64,000 nt of DNA from Rhodospirillales bacterium (GCA_017644185.1 JAEPMA010000005.1:186001-250000), one strand, 5' to 3'. Shown: positions 1 to 10,687, numbered from the stretch's first letter. Notes: generated by a model from the sequence alone, not told the origin. Numbers and translations are program-made.

Positions 1-1109
1 GAATAAAAATCCACGTTCGGATACAGCTTCTTCTCGATGAAGTATTCATCCTTGAGGGCGATTTCTTCCAGTTCCATCGCGATCTCGAGGAGCGGCTCGT
101 CCTTCACGCCCAGCGCTTTCAGCACCTTGTGGCACTGTTCGCGCATGACGCGCGACCGCGGATCGAAGTTCTTGTAAACACGGTGACCGAAGCCCATCAG
201 GCGGAACGCGTCATCCTTGTCCTTGGCTTTGGCGACGAACTTCTGGGTGTTCTTGGGATCGCCGATTTCCTCCAGCATCTTGAGCACCGCTTCGTTGGCG
301 CCACCGTGCGCGGGGCCCCAGAGCGATGCGATACCGGCCGAGATGCAGGCAAACGGGTTTGCGCCGGAAGAGCCCGCCAAGCGGACCGTCGACGTCGACG
401 CGTTCTGTTCGTGATCTGCGTGCAGGATCAGGATGATGTCCATGGCCTTCGCCAGGACCGGATCCATCTCGTATTCCTCACACGGGTTCGAGAACATCAT
501 GTGGAGGAAGTTTTCAGCGTAGCGAAGCTTGTTCTTCGGATATACGTAGGGCTGACCCAGGTTGTATTTATAGGCCAGCGCCGCGATCGTCGGCATTTTG
601 GCGATCATGCGGTACGACGACACCATCCGGTGCTTCGGATCCGCGATGTCGGTCGAGTCGTGGTAGAACGCCGACAGCGCGCCAACCATGCCGCACATCA
701 CCGCCATCGGATGTGCATCGCGACGGAACCCGCGCAGGAACGTGTTCATCTGCTCGTGGATCATCGTGTGGTAGGTGATGTCGTGTTCGAACTTCTCTTT
801 TTCATTCGCCGTCGGAAGTTCTCCGTAAAGCAGCAAATAGCAGACTTCCATGAAGTCCGACTTTTCCGCCAACTGCTCGATCGGATAACCGCGATACAGC
901 AGCACACCGTTGTCGCCGTCGATGTAGGTGATCTTGGACTCACAGCTACCGGTCGAGGTAAAGCCCGGGTCGTAGGTAAAGCAGCCGGTCTGCGCATACA
1001 GCTTGCGGACGTCGATCACGTCCGGGCCCAACGTCCCGTGCATCACCGGCAAATCCCAGCTTTCGCCGCTCGAATTGTCGGTGAGGGTAAAGCTTCTTTC
1101 GTTACTCAT
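1..1109 (-). CDS. gltA: Citrate synthase (3' end outside window)
   Basis: Citrate synthase condenses acetyl-CoA and oxaloacetate to citrate, the entry step of the TCA cycle. The reverse-strand frame opens at an ATG (1109) preceded by GGAGAG and reads on without a stop to the window edge, so about 369 codons of a usual ~430 are visible. The type II citrate synthase residues are present: [10 protein letters not shown] with the first catalytic His, FGHRVY with the second, and NVDFY at the very edge with the catalytic Asp. The gene lies 90 bases downstream of gltX on the same strand. A 7-bp hairpin sits in that gap, so it may have its own promoter. The call is secure; only the C-terminus is missing. 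Confidence 0.96.
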   Translation of the reverse strand, partial: MSNERSFTLTDNSSGESWDLPVMHGTLGPDVIDVRKLYAQTGCFTYDPGFTSTGSCESKITYIDGDNGVLLYRGYPIEQLAEKSDFMEVCYLLLYGELPTANEKEKFEHDITYHTMIHEQMNTFLRGFRRDAHPMAVMCGMVGALSAFYHDSTDIADPKHRMVSSYRMIAKMPTIAALAYKYNLGQPYVYPKNKLRYAENFLHMMFSNPCEEYEMDPVLAKAMDIILILHADHEQNASTSTVRLAGSSGANPFACISAGIASLWGPAHGGANEAVLKMLEEIGDPKNTQKFVAKAKDKDDAFRLMGFGHRVYKNFDPRSRVMREQCHKVLKALGVKDEPLLEIAMELEEIALKDEYFIEKKLYPNVDFY

Positions 1110-1131
1110 TCAGGTCTCTCCTCTGTTGGGC

Positions 1132-1150
1132 GCGGTCCTTTCCGGACCGC
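1132..1150 (-). terminator. Hairpin between gltX and gltA
   Basis: A perfect 7-bp stem (GCGGTCC / GGACCGC) with a 5-nt loop lies in the 90-base gap after the gltX stop and before the gltA start. There is no T-run on the minus strand, so a classical intrinsic terminator is not shown. It could be a weak terminator or part of the gltA leader. Confidence 0.3.
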
Positions 1151-1199
1151 TGGCACGCCCCCCGCAGAGGACGCGTCGTTGTTGGTGCCGGGTGGCGTG

Positions 1200-2612
1200 T
1201 CAGCGCACGTCATCCAGCCGCGCGAGGGATTCATCTCGGCCGAGAACGGCCATCACCTCGAATATGCCGGGCGAAACAGTCGTGCCCGTAAGCGCCGCTC
1301 GAAGCGGCTGTGCCACCTTGCCAAGTTTCAATTCATGGGCCTCGGCATACGCCTTAGCGGCAGCTTGAATGTTTTCTTCCGTCCACTCGTCAATTCCGGC
1401 CACGTCGGCACGGAGAGCGGAGAGTGTCTGCTTTGCCTCGTCCGTCAGGATTTGCGAGGCCTTCTCGTCCGGTTGAAGTGGACGTGAAATTGCATAAAAT
1501 TGTGCGTTTTCAGATAGTTCTTTTAAGTTTTTAGCGCGCTCTTTTAACCCATCCATACCCATTTTTACCCGGTCAGCCGCCCCTTCGGCAAGCTTTCCAT
1601 CAAGGGTATCTTTAAGCCTCTCCATGACCAATTCGGTCAACCGGTCGTTGTCCGCCTGGCGGATATAATGACCGTTGAGGGATTCCAGTTTCTGGAAGTC
1701 GAAACGCGCAGCACCACGGCCCACGGCATCGAGCCCGAACCACTCGATCGCCTGCGCGGTCGAGATGATTTCCTCGTCGCCGTGCGACCACGAAAGCCGC
1801 ATCAGGTAGTTCCTTAGTGCTTCCGGGAGGTAACCCATGTCCCGATATGCCTCGACACCGAGCGCGCCGTGCCGCTTCGACAATTTGGCGCCGTCGGGCC
1901 CGTGAATCAGCGGAATATGCGCGAATTCAGGCAGATCCCAGTCCATCGCCTTGAAAAGCTGCACTTGTCTGAAGGCGTTCACCAGATGGTCGTCACCACG
2001 GATGACGTGGGTAATCCCCATATCATGGTCGTCGACAACAACGGCCAGCATGTAGGTGGGTGTTCCGTCGGCGCGCATAAGGACCATGTCGTCAAGCTGC
2101 TCGTTGGCGACCTCGACACGGCCCTGAACCAGATCCTCGATGACGGTTTCGCCTTCCTGTGGCGCCTTGAGGCGGATCGCAGGGTCGACGCCTTCAGGGG
2201 CTTCCGACGGGTCGCGGTCGCGCCAGGTGCCGTCGTACATGCGTTTTCGGCCCTCGGCGCGGGCTTTTTCCCGCATTTCTGCCAGTTCCTCGGTCGAACA
2301 GTAGCATTTGTACGCCATGCCCTTGTCGAGCAGTTCCTGCACCACCTCTTGATGGCGTTCGCGGCGCTCGAACTGGGAAATGGCATCGCCATCCCAATCG
2401 AGGCCGAGCCAGCTCAGCCCGTCGTAGATCGCCTCGACGGCCTCATCCGTCGAACGCGCCCTGTCTGTGTCCTCGATCCGGAGCAAGAAAGTGCCGCCGT
2501 CGCCGTATTCAGCGTGGTGCTTCGCGAACAACCAATTGAACAGCGCCGTGCGGGCACCGCCAATGTGCAGAAAACCGGTCGGCGAAGGGGCGAAACGGGT
2601 AACGACGGGCAT
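1200..2612 (-). CDS. gltX: Glutamyl-tRNA synthetase
   Basis: This enzyme charges tRNA-Glu with glutamate, and in bacteria lacking GlnRS often also tRNA-Gln. The 470-residue product begins [19 protein letters not shown], which holds the class I HIGH-type signature. KLSKRHG near residue 243 is the KMSKS-type loop. A longer reading frame exists upstream, but the ATG at 2612 is preceded by AGGAG at ideal spacing and matches family N-termini, so it was chosen. A CYC motif around residue 100 is what remains of the zinc site. The gene is divergent from comEC and upstream of gltA, an order common in Rhodospirillales. Confidence 0.95.
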   Translation of the reverse strand: MPVVTRFAPSPTGFLHIGGARTALFNWLFAKHHAEYGDGGTFLLRIEDTDRARSTDEAVEAIYDGLSWLGLDWDGDAISQFERRERHQEVVQELLDKGMAYKCYCSTEELAEMREKARAEGRKRMYDGTWRDRDPSEAPEGVDPAIRLKAPQEGETVIEDLVQGRVEVANEQLDDMVLMRADGTPTYMLAVVVDDHDMGITHVIRGDDHLVNAFRQVQLFKAMDWDLPEFAHIPLIHGPDGAKLSKRHGALGVEAYRDMGYLPEALRNYLMRLSWSHGDEEIISTAQAIEWFGLDAVGRGAARFDFQKLESLNGHYIRQADNDRLTELVMERLKDTLDGKLAEGAADRVKMGMDGLKERAKNLKELSENAQFYAISRPLQPDEKASQILTDEAKQTLSALRADVAGIDEWTEENIQAAAKAYAEAHELKLGKVAQPLRAALTGTTVSPGIFEVMAVLGRDESLARLDDVR

Positions 2613-2737
2613 GAAATCTCCTAGAAAACCGCACCCAGGAACCGGGGCGCGGGCAGTATCTATCACAAATATCTCGCGTGTGCAGCATAAACGCGCGGGG
2701 AAGGGAAAATACCCGCTGGCCCTGACATACAGGGGAT

Positions 2738-4846
2738 ATGGGGATCGTAACGGCGTTTGAAAATATCAAATCCGCATGGTTGGCAGAGCGACCGCAATGG
2801 GCGCTCTGGCTGCCCGTGGGGATCGGCGCCGGAATTGCCGTCTATTTTGCGCTCCCGGCCGAGCCGTCCCCGTATCTGGGCTGGGGGCCGTTGGTATTTT
2901 GCCTGCTCGTCCTGGTCCGTTCAAAATCGGATGCGTTTCGGCTGCTCGCCGCCGGGCTGTTATCGATTACGCTCGGTTTCAGCGCCGCCGGTTGGCGAAC
3001 GGCATCCGTGGCGGCACCCGTGCTCGAAAAGCGTGTAGGTCCGCTTCATCTGACGGGAACGGTCGAAAAGATCGATTTCTCGGCGTCGGGTGCCCGGATC
3101 GTTCTGTCTGCGCCGGTCTTCAATACAAGCCGCATCCGCAATCCGCCCGAAAACATCAGGTTGAGCGTAAAAGGCGGCTCGGAGAGCACAAGGTCACTGT
3201 TACCCGGCGACCGCATCGGCGCCGCCGCGATCCTGCGCCCGCCGCCGCCGCCAACGATGCCGGGCGCCTTCGACTTTCAGCGCCGCGCCTACTTTCTCGG
3301 GCTCGGCGCTTATGGATTTGTTCTCGGCGATATCGAAACCCTCGAGTCTCACGCCCGTGCACCGCCTATGTCGGTGCGCGCGCGGCGCGGGATCGAAACC
3401 GCGCGGCTCAAGATATCCGCGCGCGTGCACGCACAACATAAAGGCGAGGCCGGCGCCGTCGCCGCGGCTTTATTGACCGGCCATCGCGGTTACATCGACG
3501 AACGCGTGCTTCGGGTGATGCGAGACGCCGGGATCGCGCATCTTCTTGCCATTTCCGGGCTGCACATCGGGTTGGTGGCTGGCCTGATCTACGCCGCCGT
3601 CAGATTGGGCTGCGCCGCAATCCCGCGCATCGGTCTGAGGGTCAACGGAAAGAAGATAGCGGCCGCTTTGGCTATTCCGGCGGCGCTCGGCTACGCCGTC
3701 CTGGCGGGATTCACGGTGCCGACCGAACGCGCCTTCCTGATGACCGGGTTGATGCTGTCAGGCGTCCTATTGGACCGCCGTGCGCTGAGCATGCGGAGCG
3801 TCGCCTGGGCCGCGGCGGTCATCCTGCTCTGCCGGCCCGAAAGCCTAGTCGGCCCGGGTTTCCAAATGTCGTTCGCCGCCGTCACGGCTTTGATCGCGGC
3901 ATACAGCGTCATAAGCGACCGGCGGCGGCGTGGAAACACGCCGACACCCGGCCTTGCGGGGAAATTCCGGCGCTACCTGACCGGCGTGATCGCCACCACC
4001 GTCATCGCCAGCGCCGCAACGGCGCCATTCGCGATCTATCACTTCCAGCACGCCGCCGCCTTTGGCCTGATCGCCAACGCGGTCGCGGTCCCGCTGGCCG
4101 CGCTTTGGGTCATGCCGGCAGGGATCGTGACTTTATCCGCCATGCCGTTCGGCCTGGAAGCGGTACCTTTGTCCATCATGTGCGTGGGGATCGAGATGAT
4201 CCTCGCCAGCGCCGGGTATCTGGCCGATTTGCCGGGCGCCGCCGTCGATGTCGCCGCGCCCCCGGTCTGGTGTCTCGGACTAATCACCATCGCCGGTCTG
4301 TGGCTCGCCCTCTGGCGGGGCAGGTGGCGGCTACTCGCGGTCCCTATGTTAATTGTAGGGGTGATGGGCCCGCTATTCGCGACCGCCCCCGACATCATCA
4401 TAGACGGCGATGCCCGCCTGATCGCCGTCCTGCATCATGACGCGGCTTATCTCACATCGAATGCGCGGCGGGCCCGTTTCGAGGCCGAGGACTGGCGCCA
4501 GCGAACGGGCCTGACCGCTAATTCAGCCGTATGGTTGGCCGACGCTGAATCAGCGCAAGGCCGCCTCAGGTGCGATGCGCATGGTTGCACGGTGGTTGTC
4601 GGACACGAGTTTGTCGCAATTTCAACGGATGCGGCGACCCTCGCCGACGACTGCCGTAAAAGCCGCATGATCGTGGCAACGGTCCCGGTAAGGCGGGATT
4701 GCAGCCCCCCGTGGGGCGTCATCGACCGGTTCGATTTGTGGCGATACGGCACGCACGCCATCACTTTTACCGACGCGGGGCCAGTCGTCAGGACCGTCAA
4801 CGGGGAGCGGGGCAGGCGGCCGTGGGTGAACTGGCCTGATGATTAA
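2738..4846 (+). CDS. comEC: ComEC/Rec2-family DNA uptake channel protein
   Basis: ComEC proteins form the inner-membrane channel for single-stranded DNA in natural transformation. The 702-residue product has an N-terminal pair of membrane segments, a soluble OB-like region, then the competence-domain signature [16 protein letters not shown] near residue 268, followed by many hydrophobic helices. The C-terminal ~180 residues are not membrane-spanning and lack the HxHxDH motif of the metallo-beta-lactamase domain found in Gram-positive ComEC. The ATG at 2738 has AGGGG only about 3 bases upstream, so a slightly later start is possible. The gene stands alone between gltX and lexA. Whether the organism is transformable cannot be judged from here. 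Confidence 0.9.
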   Translation: MGIVTAFENIKSAWLAERPQWALWLPVGIGAGIAVYFALPAEPSPYLGWGPLVFCLLVLVRSKSDAFRLLAAGLLSITLGFSAAGWRTASVAAPVLEKRVGPLHLTGTVEKIDFSASGARIVLSAPVFNTSRIRNPPENIRLSVKGGSESTRSLLPGDRIGAAAILRPPPPPTMPGAFDFQRRAYFLGLGAYGFVLGDIETLESHARAPPMSVRARRGIETARLKISARVHAQHKGEAGAVAAALLTGHRGYIDERVLRVMRDAGIAHLLAISGLHIGLVAGLIYAAVRLGCAAIPRIGLRVNGKKIAAALAIPAALGYAVLAGFTVPTERAFLMTGLMLSGVLLDRRALSMRSVAWAAAVILLCRPESLVGPGFQMSFAAVTALIAAYSVISDRRRRGNTPTPGLAGKFRRYLTGVIATTVIASAATAPFAIYHFQHAAAFGLIANAVAVPLAALWVMPAGIVTLSAMPFGLEAVPLSIMCVGIEMILASAGYLADLPGAAVDVAAPPVWCLGLITIAGLWLALWRGRWRLLAVPMLIVGVMGPLFATAPDIIIDGDARLIAVLHHDAAYLTSNARRARFEAEDWRQRTGLTANSAVWLADAESAQGRLRCDAHGCTVVVGHEFVAISTDAATLADDCRKSRMIVATVPVRRDCSPPWGVIDRFDLWRYGTHAITFTDAGPVVRTVNGERGRRPWVNWPDD

Positions 4847-4863
4847 AGGGATCACAGCGATTT

Positions 4864-4953
4864 GTTTCCCGGGCGTGCCGGAGGCGCGACGCGGGACCCA
4901 TGGAAACGCTTGGCACAGTCCGCGGAATAGGTCTCGGCTCAAGGCCGGGAAAC
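4864..4953. repeat. Interspersed palindromic repeat, family A
   Basis: The termini GTTTCCCGGGC and GGCCGGGAAAC are inverted, with an internal GGGACCCATG core. It fills the gap between the convergent comEC and lexA. The same architecture recurs at 28180-28287 and 35864-35988, with related forms at 12734, 31485, 56441 and 63177. Confidence 0.7.
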
Positions 4954-4981
4954 ACAAAGCCGAAGAGGTTTCACCCGAAAA

Positions 4982-5689
4982 TTAGTAGTAACGGTATAGC
5001 GCCCGAAGCACGCCCTGCACCTTGACCTGGTCGGGGCCGAAGATGCGGGTTTCATAGGCCGCGTTGGCGGGTTCCAAAGCGATGGACGCCCCTTTGCGGC
5101 GCAGCCGTTTCAATGTCACTTCGCCGTCATCCACCAAAGCGACGACGATCGCGCCATTTTCGGCGGTATCGGTCTGCTGGATGATGACCGTATCGCCGTC
5201 GAGAATTCCGGCCTCGATCATCGAATCGCCATCGACTTCGAGCGCATAGTGATCACCCTTCGTGAGCAGGCTGGCGGGAACATCGATGAATTCGTTGGGA
5301 TTGCGCAGCGCCTCAATGGGCGTACCGGCGGCGATCCGGCCGTAGAGCGGTAGCTGAACCGATTCCGCGGCTTCCGCCATGTGCGCACCGGCGATGGAAA
5401 ACTCACCCTCAATCACTTTGGGTTTGAACTGCGGTGTTGCCTGCGGTGCGGCAGATTTTCCGGGCGGCACCGCGTTTTCAGGGAGCTTCAAGACTTCGAG
5501 GGCACGGGCGCGGTGGGCGAGGCGGCGAATGAAGCCACGCTCTTCAAGCCCCGTAATCAGCCGATGAATACCCGATTTCGACTTCAGACCCAGTGCTTCC
5601 TTCATCTCGTCGAAGGAGGGCGAAACGCCGTAATTCTTTAGCGACTCGTCGATGAACATCAGGAGTTCATACTGTTTACGGGTGAGCAT
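4982..5689 (-). CDS. lexA: LexA repressor
   Basis: LexA represses the SOS regulon and self-cleaves when RecA is activated. The 235-residue product starts [14 protein letters not shown], with an ATG at 5689 preceded by AGGAG; a longer frame upstream was rejected because homologues begin here. An N-terminal winged helix (residues ~1-65) is followed by a linker and an S24 peptidase domain. The cleavage site is Ala121-Gly122 in RIAAGTP, and the catalytic dyad is Ser156 (GDSM) and Lys194 (VTLKRL). An SOS box lies 87 bases upstream, so autoregulation is likely. All functional residues are intact. Confidence 0.97.
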   Translation of the reverse strand: MLTRKQYELLMFIDESLKNYGVSPSFDEMKEALGLKSKSGIHRLITGLEERGFIRRLAHRARALEVLKLPENAVPPGKSAAPQATPQFKPKVIEGEFSIAGAHMAEAAESVQLPLYGRIAAGTPIEALRNPNEFIDVPASLLTKGDHYALEVDGDSMIEAGILDGDTVIIQQTDTAENGAIVVALVDDGEVTLKRLRRKGASIALEPANAAYETRIFGPDQVKVQGVLRALYRYY

Positions 5690-5775
5690 GTAGAGGCTCC
5701 TGCAGGACACGAACCCAAGATATCGAGGATCATCTAGGGATCAGAAGTGGAACAAATAACAAACAACGCCCAAGT

Positions 5776-5790
5776 GTTCTACTTAAGTTC
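5776..5790. promoter_or_regulatory. LexA-binding SOS box of lexA
   Basis: The direct repeat GTTC-TACTTAA-GTTC is an exact match to the alphaproteobacterial SOS box GTTC-N7-GTTC. It sits 87 bases upstream of the lexA ATG, in the lexA promoter region, which fits autorepression. The neighbouring GAAC-N7-AAAC at about 5750 is a one-base-off second half-site and may be chance. Confidence 0.85.
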
Positions 5791-5871
5791 TCATTTCAAG
5801 TCAACAGAGAAGGCCGTGACGAGAGCTACAGATTGATGTGAATTATTCCAGCGTTAGAATTTTAGAGGTGC

Positions 5872-6222
5872 TCAGCCAGGGCGAGGGAAGAGAACCCCAA
5901 CGCTATATAGAATTCCTGCAAGCGATCCAATCATTAAGAACGGCTTGGTATTCCCAATCAGAGTGAGCACTGGAGGTTCAAAAATTCCGTAAAGAACCAT
6001 CGACGATGCGGCAAAGGTCGCAGCATCAAACGCGTGAGTTAGCAATTCTTTGCCACTCGGATGAATAGAGCGAAATCGACACAGATTTATGGCCAACGCT
6101 AACGCCAAGTAGGCGAGCATAAGCCCTAGTATCCAAGCGTACAGTGAGGCTTCGGAATCCGGTTGAATTATGCTCTGAAGGCAGCAATGGCGCCGAGAAT
6201 TCCACCGACCATCGCAGCCCAC
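5872..6222 (-). CDS. Hypothetical small membrane protein, islet ORF B
   Basis: Not recognised. The frame encodes about three hydrophobic segments: YAWILGLMLAYLALALAI, FAASSMVLYGIFEPPVLTLI and FLMIGSLAGILYSVGVLF. The only in-frame starts are a GTG at 6222, which has poor spacing to a Shine-Dalgarno and overlaps ORF A by 55 bases, and an ATG at about 6120, which would give 82 residues. Because no good start exists and the frame continues where ORF A ends, the two may be one gene broken or joined by a frameshift. Base composition is clearly poorer in GC than the flanking genes, and codon use is unlike the neighbours, suggesting acquired DNA. Confidence 0.5.
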   Translation of the reverse strand: MGCDGRWNSRRHCCLQSIIQPDSEASLYAWILGLMLAYLALALAINLCRFRSIHPSGKELLTHAFDAATFAASSMVLYGIFEPPVLTLIGNTKPFLMIGSLAGILYSVGVLFPRPG

Positions 6223-6392
6223 CCCCCAGACGCGTCGCCAATCTCAACGCCAAACGCAGCGCTGAGATATGGGACAGTTACGCCAAAGACTGCAAGCATA
6301 GCAACACTCCCGGCAACAGCCCCCTTCAGCACAAGCATAAAGGAGGTTGCACGAGCAACCTTTAGAAGGCTCCGTCGCAACCGTTCATTCAT
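6168..6392 (-). CDS. Hypothetical small membrane protein, islet ORF A
   Basis: Not recognised. The 74-residue product starts MNERLRRSLLKVARATS. The ATG at 6392 follows GGGAG with 8-base spacing, so expression is plausible. Two hydrophobic segments are visible: MLVLKGAVAGSVAMLAVFGVTV (residues ~20-40) and AMVGGILGAIAAF at the C-terminus. It overlaps ORF B in another frame. The pair sits in an AT-rich islet between lexA and moeA, where related genomes usually have these two genes adjacent. Size and topology would suit a holin-like or accessory membrane peptide, but nothing in the sequence proves that. Confidence 0.55.
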   Translation of the reverse strand: MNERLRRSLLKVARATSFMLVLKGAVAGSVAMLAVFGVTVPYLSAAFGVEIGDASGGWAAMVGGILGAIAAFRA

Positions 6393-6566
6393 TGCAATGA
6401 CTCCCGCAGTATACAATTTTAAAGGCGTTTAGAACGCTCTTACTACACGTATAGATAGATGATACTGCAAACGTAAGCAACAGTATACACGTGACTAAGG
6501 AAATTTGAAGGCGACTTTATCGTTTATTGAGATGCCGAATCTGGCAAAAATCTTATGGTAAAATAG
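6393..6566. other. AT-rich non-coding stretch upstream of islet ORFs
   Basis: This 174-base gap between moeA and ORF A is noticeably richer in A and T than the rest of the window and carries no convincing ORF. It probably holds the ORF A promoter and the end of the moeA transcript. No clear terminator hairpin, attachment-site duplication or SOS box was found. Confidence 0.4.
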
Positions 6567-7778
6567 CTAAAATTTTATGATCGATGTCCCAAGCAGCACA
6601 ATCTTCACGACTTCTCCGGCCTTGGCAGCAGGGGCCCCAATTTCGCGCATCACCAAGCAGTCCGCGTCGGCGAACGCCGCCATCATCGAACTGTCCTGGC
6701 GGTCAAATGGCGTTGCTGTTGGAAGGCCGGCATCGCTCGTCTCGAGGCGCGCGCGCATGAAATCGAGCCGCTTGCCGTTCGCCTTCAGATCTCGGCCGAG
6801 CCGTGCCGCCTGATAAAGCGGCTGTGACGGCATACCCAGCATGCTCTCGACCGCCGCCTTCAGAAAGATCGCCGACGTGACACCGGTCGAGACCGGATTG
6901 CCCGGAAGCCCCAACAGGTATGTCCCGCCGATATTCCCGAAAATCAACGGTTTTCCCGGGCGCATGGCGATCTTGTAGAAGCCGAGTTCCAATCCCTCGT
7001 CGCCGAACACGGATTGGACGAGGTCATGGTCGCCAACACTTGCACCGCCCGAGGTCACCAGAATGTCGAACCCGGTGGCATCCTTTAATCGTTCACGCAG
7101 GCTTTCCGGTCTGTCTTCGGCAATCCCAATGGAGGTGCCTTCGGCGCCGAGAACTGCTGCATACGCAACGAGGGCTACGGAATTTGAGCTGACGATCTGA
7201 TCCGCGCGCATCGGTGCGCCCGGCATGACGATCTCGTCGCCGGTCGACAGAATCGCGATACGCGGCTTGCGGCGCACCCTAATCCAGGTTGCACCGGCGG
7301 CGGCGGCAAGGCCGACATCCCGCGCCGTCATGACCCGACCTGCGCTCAGCAGCACTTTACCTGCTGCGAAATCCAGACCTTCTGGACGCACCCATTCGCC
7401 GGGTTTGGCGGCTTCCTTGATGGTGATGCTCGACCCGTCTGCGTCGGTGTCTTCCTGTATGACGATGCTGTCCGCGCCCTTGGGAAGCCCGCCGCCCGTG
7501 AAGATCCGCGCGCATTCACCCGGACCGACTTCGCCGTCGAACTTGTGACCGGCCGCCGCTTCGCCGATCTGCATCAGCGTCACAGGAAAAGACGACACAT
7601 CGTCCGCACGGACCGCATAACCGTCCATCGCCGAAACCGCCTGTGGCGGGTGACTGACGGTGGCGATCACGTCTTCGGCGAGAACCCGGCCGAGCGCGTC
7701 GGAAACGAAGATTTCTTCCGTCGGCAGCGGCTCGATACCGCCTCTGATTTTCTCAAGGGCTTCTTCGATGCTCAGCAT
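6567..7778 (-). CDS. moeA: Molybdopterin molybdenumtransferase
   Basis: MoeA inserts molybdate into adenylylated molybdopterin in the last step of Moco synthesis. The 403-residue product begins MLSIEEALEKI and contains the MoeA core: GYAVRADDV near residue 50, ARIFTGGGLPKGADSIV near 90, the MoCF-binding region ILSTGDEI and TSGGASVGDHD near residues 175-245, and LPGNPVS near 295. It starts 1 base after the moaC stop, so translation is probably coupled. It is the last gene of the trpG-trpD-trpC-moaC-moeA run. A GTPase-side partner such as MobA is not in the window. Confidence 0.95.
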   Translation of the reverse strand: MLSIEEALEKIRGGIEPLPTEEIFVSDALGRVLAEDVIATVSHPPQAVSAMDGYAVRADDVSSFPVTLMQIGEAAAGHKFDGEVGPGECARIFTGGGLPKGADSIVIQEDTDADGSSITIKEAAKPGEWVRPEGLDFAAGKVLLSAGRVMTARDVGLAAAAGATWIRVRRKPRIAILSTGDEIVMPGAPMRADQIVSSNSVALVAYAAVLGAEGTSIGIAEDRPESLRERLKDATGFDILVTSGGASVGDHDLVQSVFGDEGLELGFYKIAMRPGKPLIFGNIGGTYLLGLPGNPVSTGVTSAIFLKAAVESMLGMPSQPLYQAARLGRDLKANGKRLDFMRARLETSDAGLPTATPFDRQDSSMMAAFADADCLVMREIGAPAAKAGEVVKIVLLGTSIIKF

Positions 7779-7779
7779 C

Positions 7780-8256
7780 TCATTCCGCCTCGTATGTGCC
7801 GGACTTCCCGCCGGATTTATGGGTCAGGCGGATATCGGAAATCTTCATACCGCGATCAACCGCCTTGCACATGTCGTAGACCGTGAGCGCGGCGACGGAG
7901 CACGCCGTCAACGCCTCCATCTCGACCCCCGTCTGGCCCTTGAGCTTGCACGTCGCCTCGATATCGACAGCGTTTCGGTCGGGATCCGTGATCAGATTGA
8001 CTTTCACCGACGTCAGCGCCAGCGGATGGCAGAGCGGGATCAAGTCAGGTGTTTTCTTCGCGCCCATAATCCCGGCAAGCTGCGCAACGGACAGCACGTC
8101 GCCTTTCTTGACGCCGCCTTCCATGATCTTTTTCAGGGTTTCCGGCTGCATATAAACGCAGGCCTTGGCGGTCGCGGTGCGCTCGGTATCGGCTTTATCC
8201 GACACGTCCACCATGACAGCGTTACCGTCCGCGTCGATATGGGTGAAGTCCGCCAT
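7780..8256 (-). CDS. moaC: Cyclic pyranopterin monophosphate synthase
   Basis: MoaC converts the MoaA product 3',8-cyclo-7,8-dihydro-GTP to cyclic pyranopterin monophosphate, the first pterin intermediate of Moco. The 158-residue product has the family signatures [32 protein letters not shown] and [20 protein letters not shown] with the catalytic Lys and Asp. The length is normal. It begins 2 bases after the trpC stop and ends 1 base before moeA, so it belongs to one transcript that mixes tryptophan and molybdopterin genes, as is usual in alphaproteobacteria. Confidence 0.96.
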   Translation of the reverse strand: MADFTHIDADGNAVMVDVSDKADTERTATAKACVYMQPETLKKIMEGGVKKGDVLSVAQLAGIMGAKKTPDLIPLCHPLALTSVKVNLITDPDRNAVDIEATCKLKGQTGVEMEALTACSVAALTVYDMCKAVDRGMKISDIRLTHKSGGKSGTYEAE

Positions 8257-8258
8257 GA

Positions 8259-9062
8259 TCAGGCCGCCATATCCGGGTCGAGAAGGGCACGCGTTGCCGC
8301 CGCCACGTCATCCTGACGCATCAGGCTTTCGCCGATCAAAAAGCACTTGGCGCCGACACGGGCCATGCGGTCGAGATCGGCACGGGAGAAAAGCCCGCTT
8401 TCACAAACCATGATGCGATCGGCCGGGACCGCTTCCGACAACGCTTCGGTCGTCGCGATGTCGACATCAAGCGTTTTCAGGTTGCGGTTGTTGATCCCCA
8501 GAAGCGGCGATTTCAGCTTTAACGCACGTTCGAGTTCTTCGGCATCGTGTACCTCGATCAGCACGTCCATCCCGTAGTCGACGGCGGCATCCTCGAGCTC
8601 CGCTGCCTGATCATCGGAAAGCGCCGCAATGATCAGCAGAATACAGTCGGCGCCGAGCGCCCGCGATTCCGCGATCTGGTACGGATCAACCATGAAGTCC
8701 TTACGCAGCACCGGCAGCGAGACCGCATCACGCGCCGCGATCAGGTATTCGTCCTGGCCCTGGAAATAGGGGGTATCGGTCAGCACGCTGAGGCACGCGG
8801 CCCCACCGGCTTCATAAGCGCGGGCGAGGGAGGGCGGGTCGAAGTCTTCGCGGATCAATCCTTTCGATGGCGAGGCTTTTTTGAGTTCCGCGATCAAACC
8901 GTACCTACCGGCGGCCACTTTGCCCTCAAGCGATTTGATAAAGCCACGGCAGGGCGCGTTTGACCGCGCCGTGGCATCGACGTCGGCGAAGGCGCGCGCC
9001 TGCTTCGTCGCGGCCACGTGTTCGCGTTTCTCGGCGCAGATCTTTGCCAGTACGTCGCTCAT
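8259..9062 (-). CDS. trpC: Indole-3-glycerol-phosphate synthase
   Basis: TrpC closes the indole ring of the tryptophan pathway, converting CdRP to indole-3-glycerol phosphate. The 267-residue product is a TIM barrel showing [15 protein letters not shown] (catalytic Lys near residue 62), [23 protein letters not shown] and [10 protein letters not shown]. It is a stand-alone TrpC, not fused to TrpF. It starts 21 bases after trpD and is followed immediately by moaC. Confidence 0.97.
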   Translation of the reverse strand: MSDVLAKICAEKREHVAATKQARAFADVDATARSNAPCRGFIKSLEGKVAAGRYGLIAELKKASPSKGLIREDFDPPSLARAYEAGGAACLSVLTDTPYFQGQDEYLIAARDAVSLPVLRKDFMVDPYQIAESRALGADCILLIIAALSDDQAAELEDAAVDYGMDVLIEVHDAEELERALKLKSPLLGINNRNLKTLDVDIATTEALSEAVPADRIMVCESGLFSRADLDRMARVGAKCFLIGESLMRQDDVAAATRALLDPDMAA

Positions 9063-9083
9063 GTTATTCCCCGAAACAGGCGT

Positions 9084-10100
9084 TCAGGTGTTGGTGATCG
9101 CGACAAGCTTGTCGAGTGTCGCGCGTGCCGAACCATCGTCGATGGACTTCGCCGCCATGGCGACACCATCCTTCAGGTCGCGGGCTTTCCCAGCGACCAT
9201 CAACGACGCCGCCGCATTCAAAAGTACGATATCCCGATACGCGCTCGGTGTGCCCGCCAATAATTCGCGGATCGCCTCGGCATTAACCTCCGGATCGCCC
9301 CCCTTGAGCTCTTCCGGCGTCGCCACCGGCAGCCCGGCATCGTCGGGCGTGACCTCGAACTCGGTGATCTTGCCGTTCTCGAGCGCACACACATAAGTCG
9401 GCCCGGTCGTCGTCATTTCGTCCAGACCGTCGGAACCATTTACAACCCAGGCCGCCTCGCATCCCATATTGGCGAGGGTCTCCGTCATCGGGCGAAGCCA
9501 TTGTTTCGCGTAAACACCCGTGAATTGACGCTTCACCCCGGCTGGGTTCGAAAGCGGGCCCAGAATATTGAAGATCGTGCGCACGCCCATCTCGACCCGG
9601 ACCGGCCCCACGAAACGCATCGCGCTGTGGTGGCGGGGCGCCATCAAAAAGCCGATACCGGCTTCGGCCATCGCTTTTTCGATCACAGGAAACTCGGCAT
9701 CCAGATTGACGCCGAGCGACGACAACACATCGGCCGCACCGGATTTAGAAGACAACGCGCGGTTGCCGTGCTTGGCGACGGGGACGCCCGCGCCCGCAAC
9801 GACGAAAGCCGCACCTGTCGAAACGTTGTAGGTGCCGGATGCATCGCCCCCGGTCCCGACCACGTCCATCGCGCCCTCGGGCGCTTTGATGGTGTCCATC
9901 TTGGCGCGCATGGTGCGCACGGCGCCGGTGATTTCGTCGACGGTCTCGCCACGCACACGAAGCGCCATCAGAAAGCCCGCGATCTGCGCCGGTGTCGCTT
10001 CGCCCGACATGATGATCCCGAACGCGGCTTCCGCTTCGTCGGCACTTAGGGCATGCCCGTCGGCGACCTTGTTCAGAACGGGTTTCATATCGTCGCTCAT
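9084..10100 (-). CDS. trpD: Anthranilate phosphoribosyltransferase
   Basis: TrpD transfers phosphoribose from PRPP to anthranilate. The 338-residue product shows the glycine-rich PRPP loop [20 protein letters not shown] near residue 85, [15 protein letters not shown] near 110, and [11 protein letters not shown] near 185. The ATG at 10100 overlaps the trpG stop in a TGATG arrangement with GGAGG about 10 bases upstream; an in-frame GTG 3 bases earlier is the alternative. The overlap implies coupled translation with trpG. Confidence 0.96.
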   Translation of the reverse strand: MSDDMKPVLNKVADGHALSADEAEAAFGIIMSGEATPAQIAGFLMALRVRGETVDEITGAVRTMRAKMDTIKAPEGAMDVVGTGGDASGTYNVSTGAAFVVAGAGVPVAKHGNRALSSKSGAADVLSSLGVNLDAEFPVIEKAMAEAGIGFLMAPRHHSAMRFVGPVRVEMGVRTIFNILGPLSNPAGVKRQFTGVYAKQWLRPMTETLANMGCEAAWVVNGSDGLDEMTTTGPTYVCALENGKITEFEVTPDDAGLPVATPEELKGGDPEVNAEAIRELLAGTPSAYRDIVLLNAAASLMVAGKARDLKDGVAMAAKSIDDGSARATLDKLVAITNT

Positions 10101-10687
10101 CACGCGGCCTCCTTGCTGCGCGTCATGTCGATGAAATTCCTCAGAATGTCGTGACCATGTTCTGACGCGATGCTTTCCGGGTGGAACTGCACGCCGTGGA
10201 TCGGCAACGCTGCGTGCCGGATTCCCTGAATCGCGCCGTCCTCGCTGTGGGCGATGGCGATCAGACTGTTCGGCAGGCTATCAGGCTCGATGGCCAATGA
10301 ATGATATCTGGTCGCCTTGATCGGCGACGGCAGGCCCCGGAACACACCGGTGCCGTCGTGGGTGATCTGCGACATTTTCCCATGCATGGGGGCGGGGGCG
10401 CGGACGATCTTGCCGCCAAACGCCTGGCCGATGGCCTGAAAGCCGAGACAGACGCCAAAAACAGGAACATGCCGATCCGCCGAGGCGGCGACGAGGTCGA
10501 GGCATATACCGGCCTTGTCCGGGTCGCACGGACCCGGCGAAATCACGAACCCCTCGGCGCCCATGTTCATGGCGTCTTCGACGGAAATCTCATCGTTCCG
10601 GCGCACCACCACCTCGGCACCTAATTCGCCCAGATAGTGCAACAGGTTGTAAGTGAAACTGTCGTAGTTATCGATCAGTAGAAACAT
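10100..10687 (-). CDS. trpG: Anthranilate synthase glutamine amidotransferase subunit
   Basis: TrpG supplies ammonia from glutamine to TrpE; in many bacteria the same subunit also serves p-aminobenzoate synthesis. The product of 195 residues starts [20 protein letters not shown]. The ATG at 10687 was chosen over one 39 bases upstream because family members begin here. The class I amidotransferase triad is visible: the Cys in [15 protein letters not shown], and His and Glu in VQFHPESI. Its partner trpE lies about 2.2 kb away in the same orientation, separated by a receiver gene and an opposite-strand deacetylase. Confidence 0.95.
   Translation of the reverse strand: MFLLIDNYDSFTYNLLHYLGELGAEVVVRRNDEISVEDAMNMGAEGFVISPGPCDPDKAGICLDLVAASADRHVPVFGVCLGFQAIGQAFGGKIVRAPAPMHGKMSQITHDGTGVFRGLPSPIKATRYHSLAIEPDSLPNSLIAIAHSEDGAIQGIRHAALPIHGVQFHPESIASEHGHDILRNFIDMTRSKEAA

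Noticed and set aside
129-1487. A 452-codon open frame on the plus strand opposite gltA and gltX
   Set aside because: It lies antisense to two conserved genes, has no Shine-Dalgarno and reads as an Arg/His-rich shadow.
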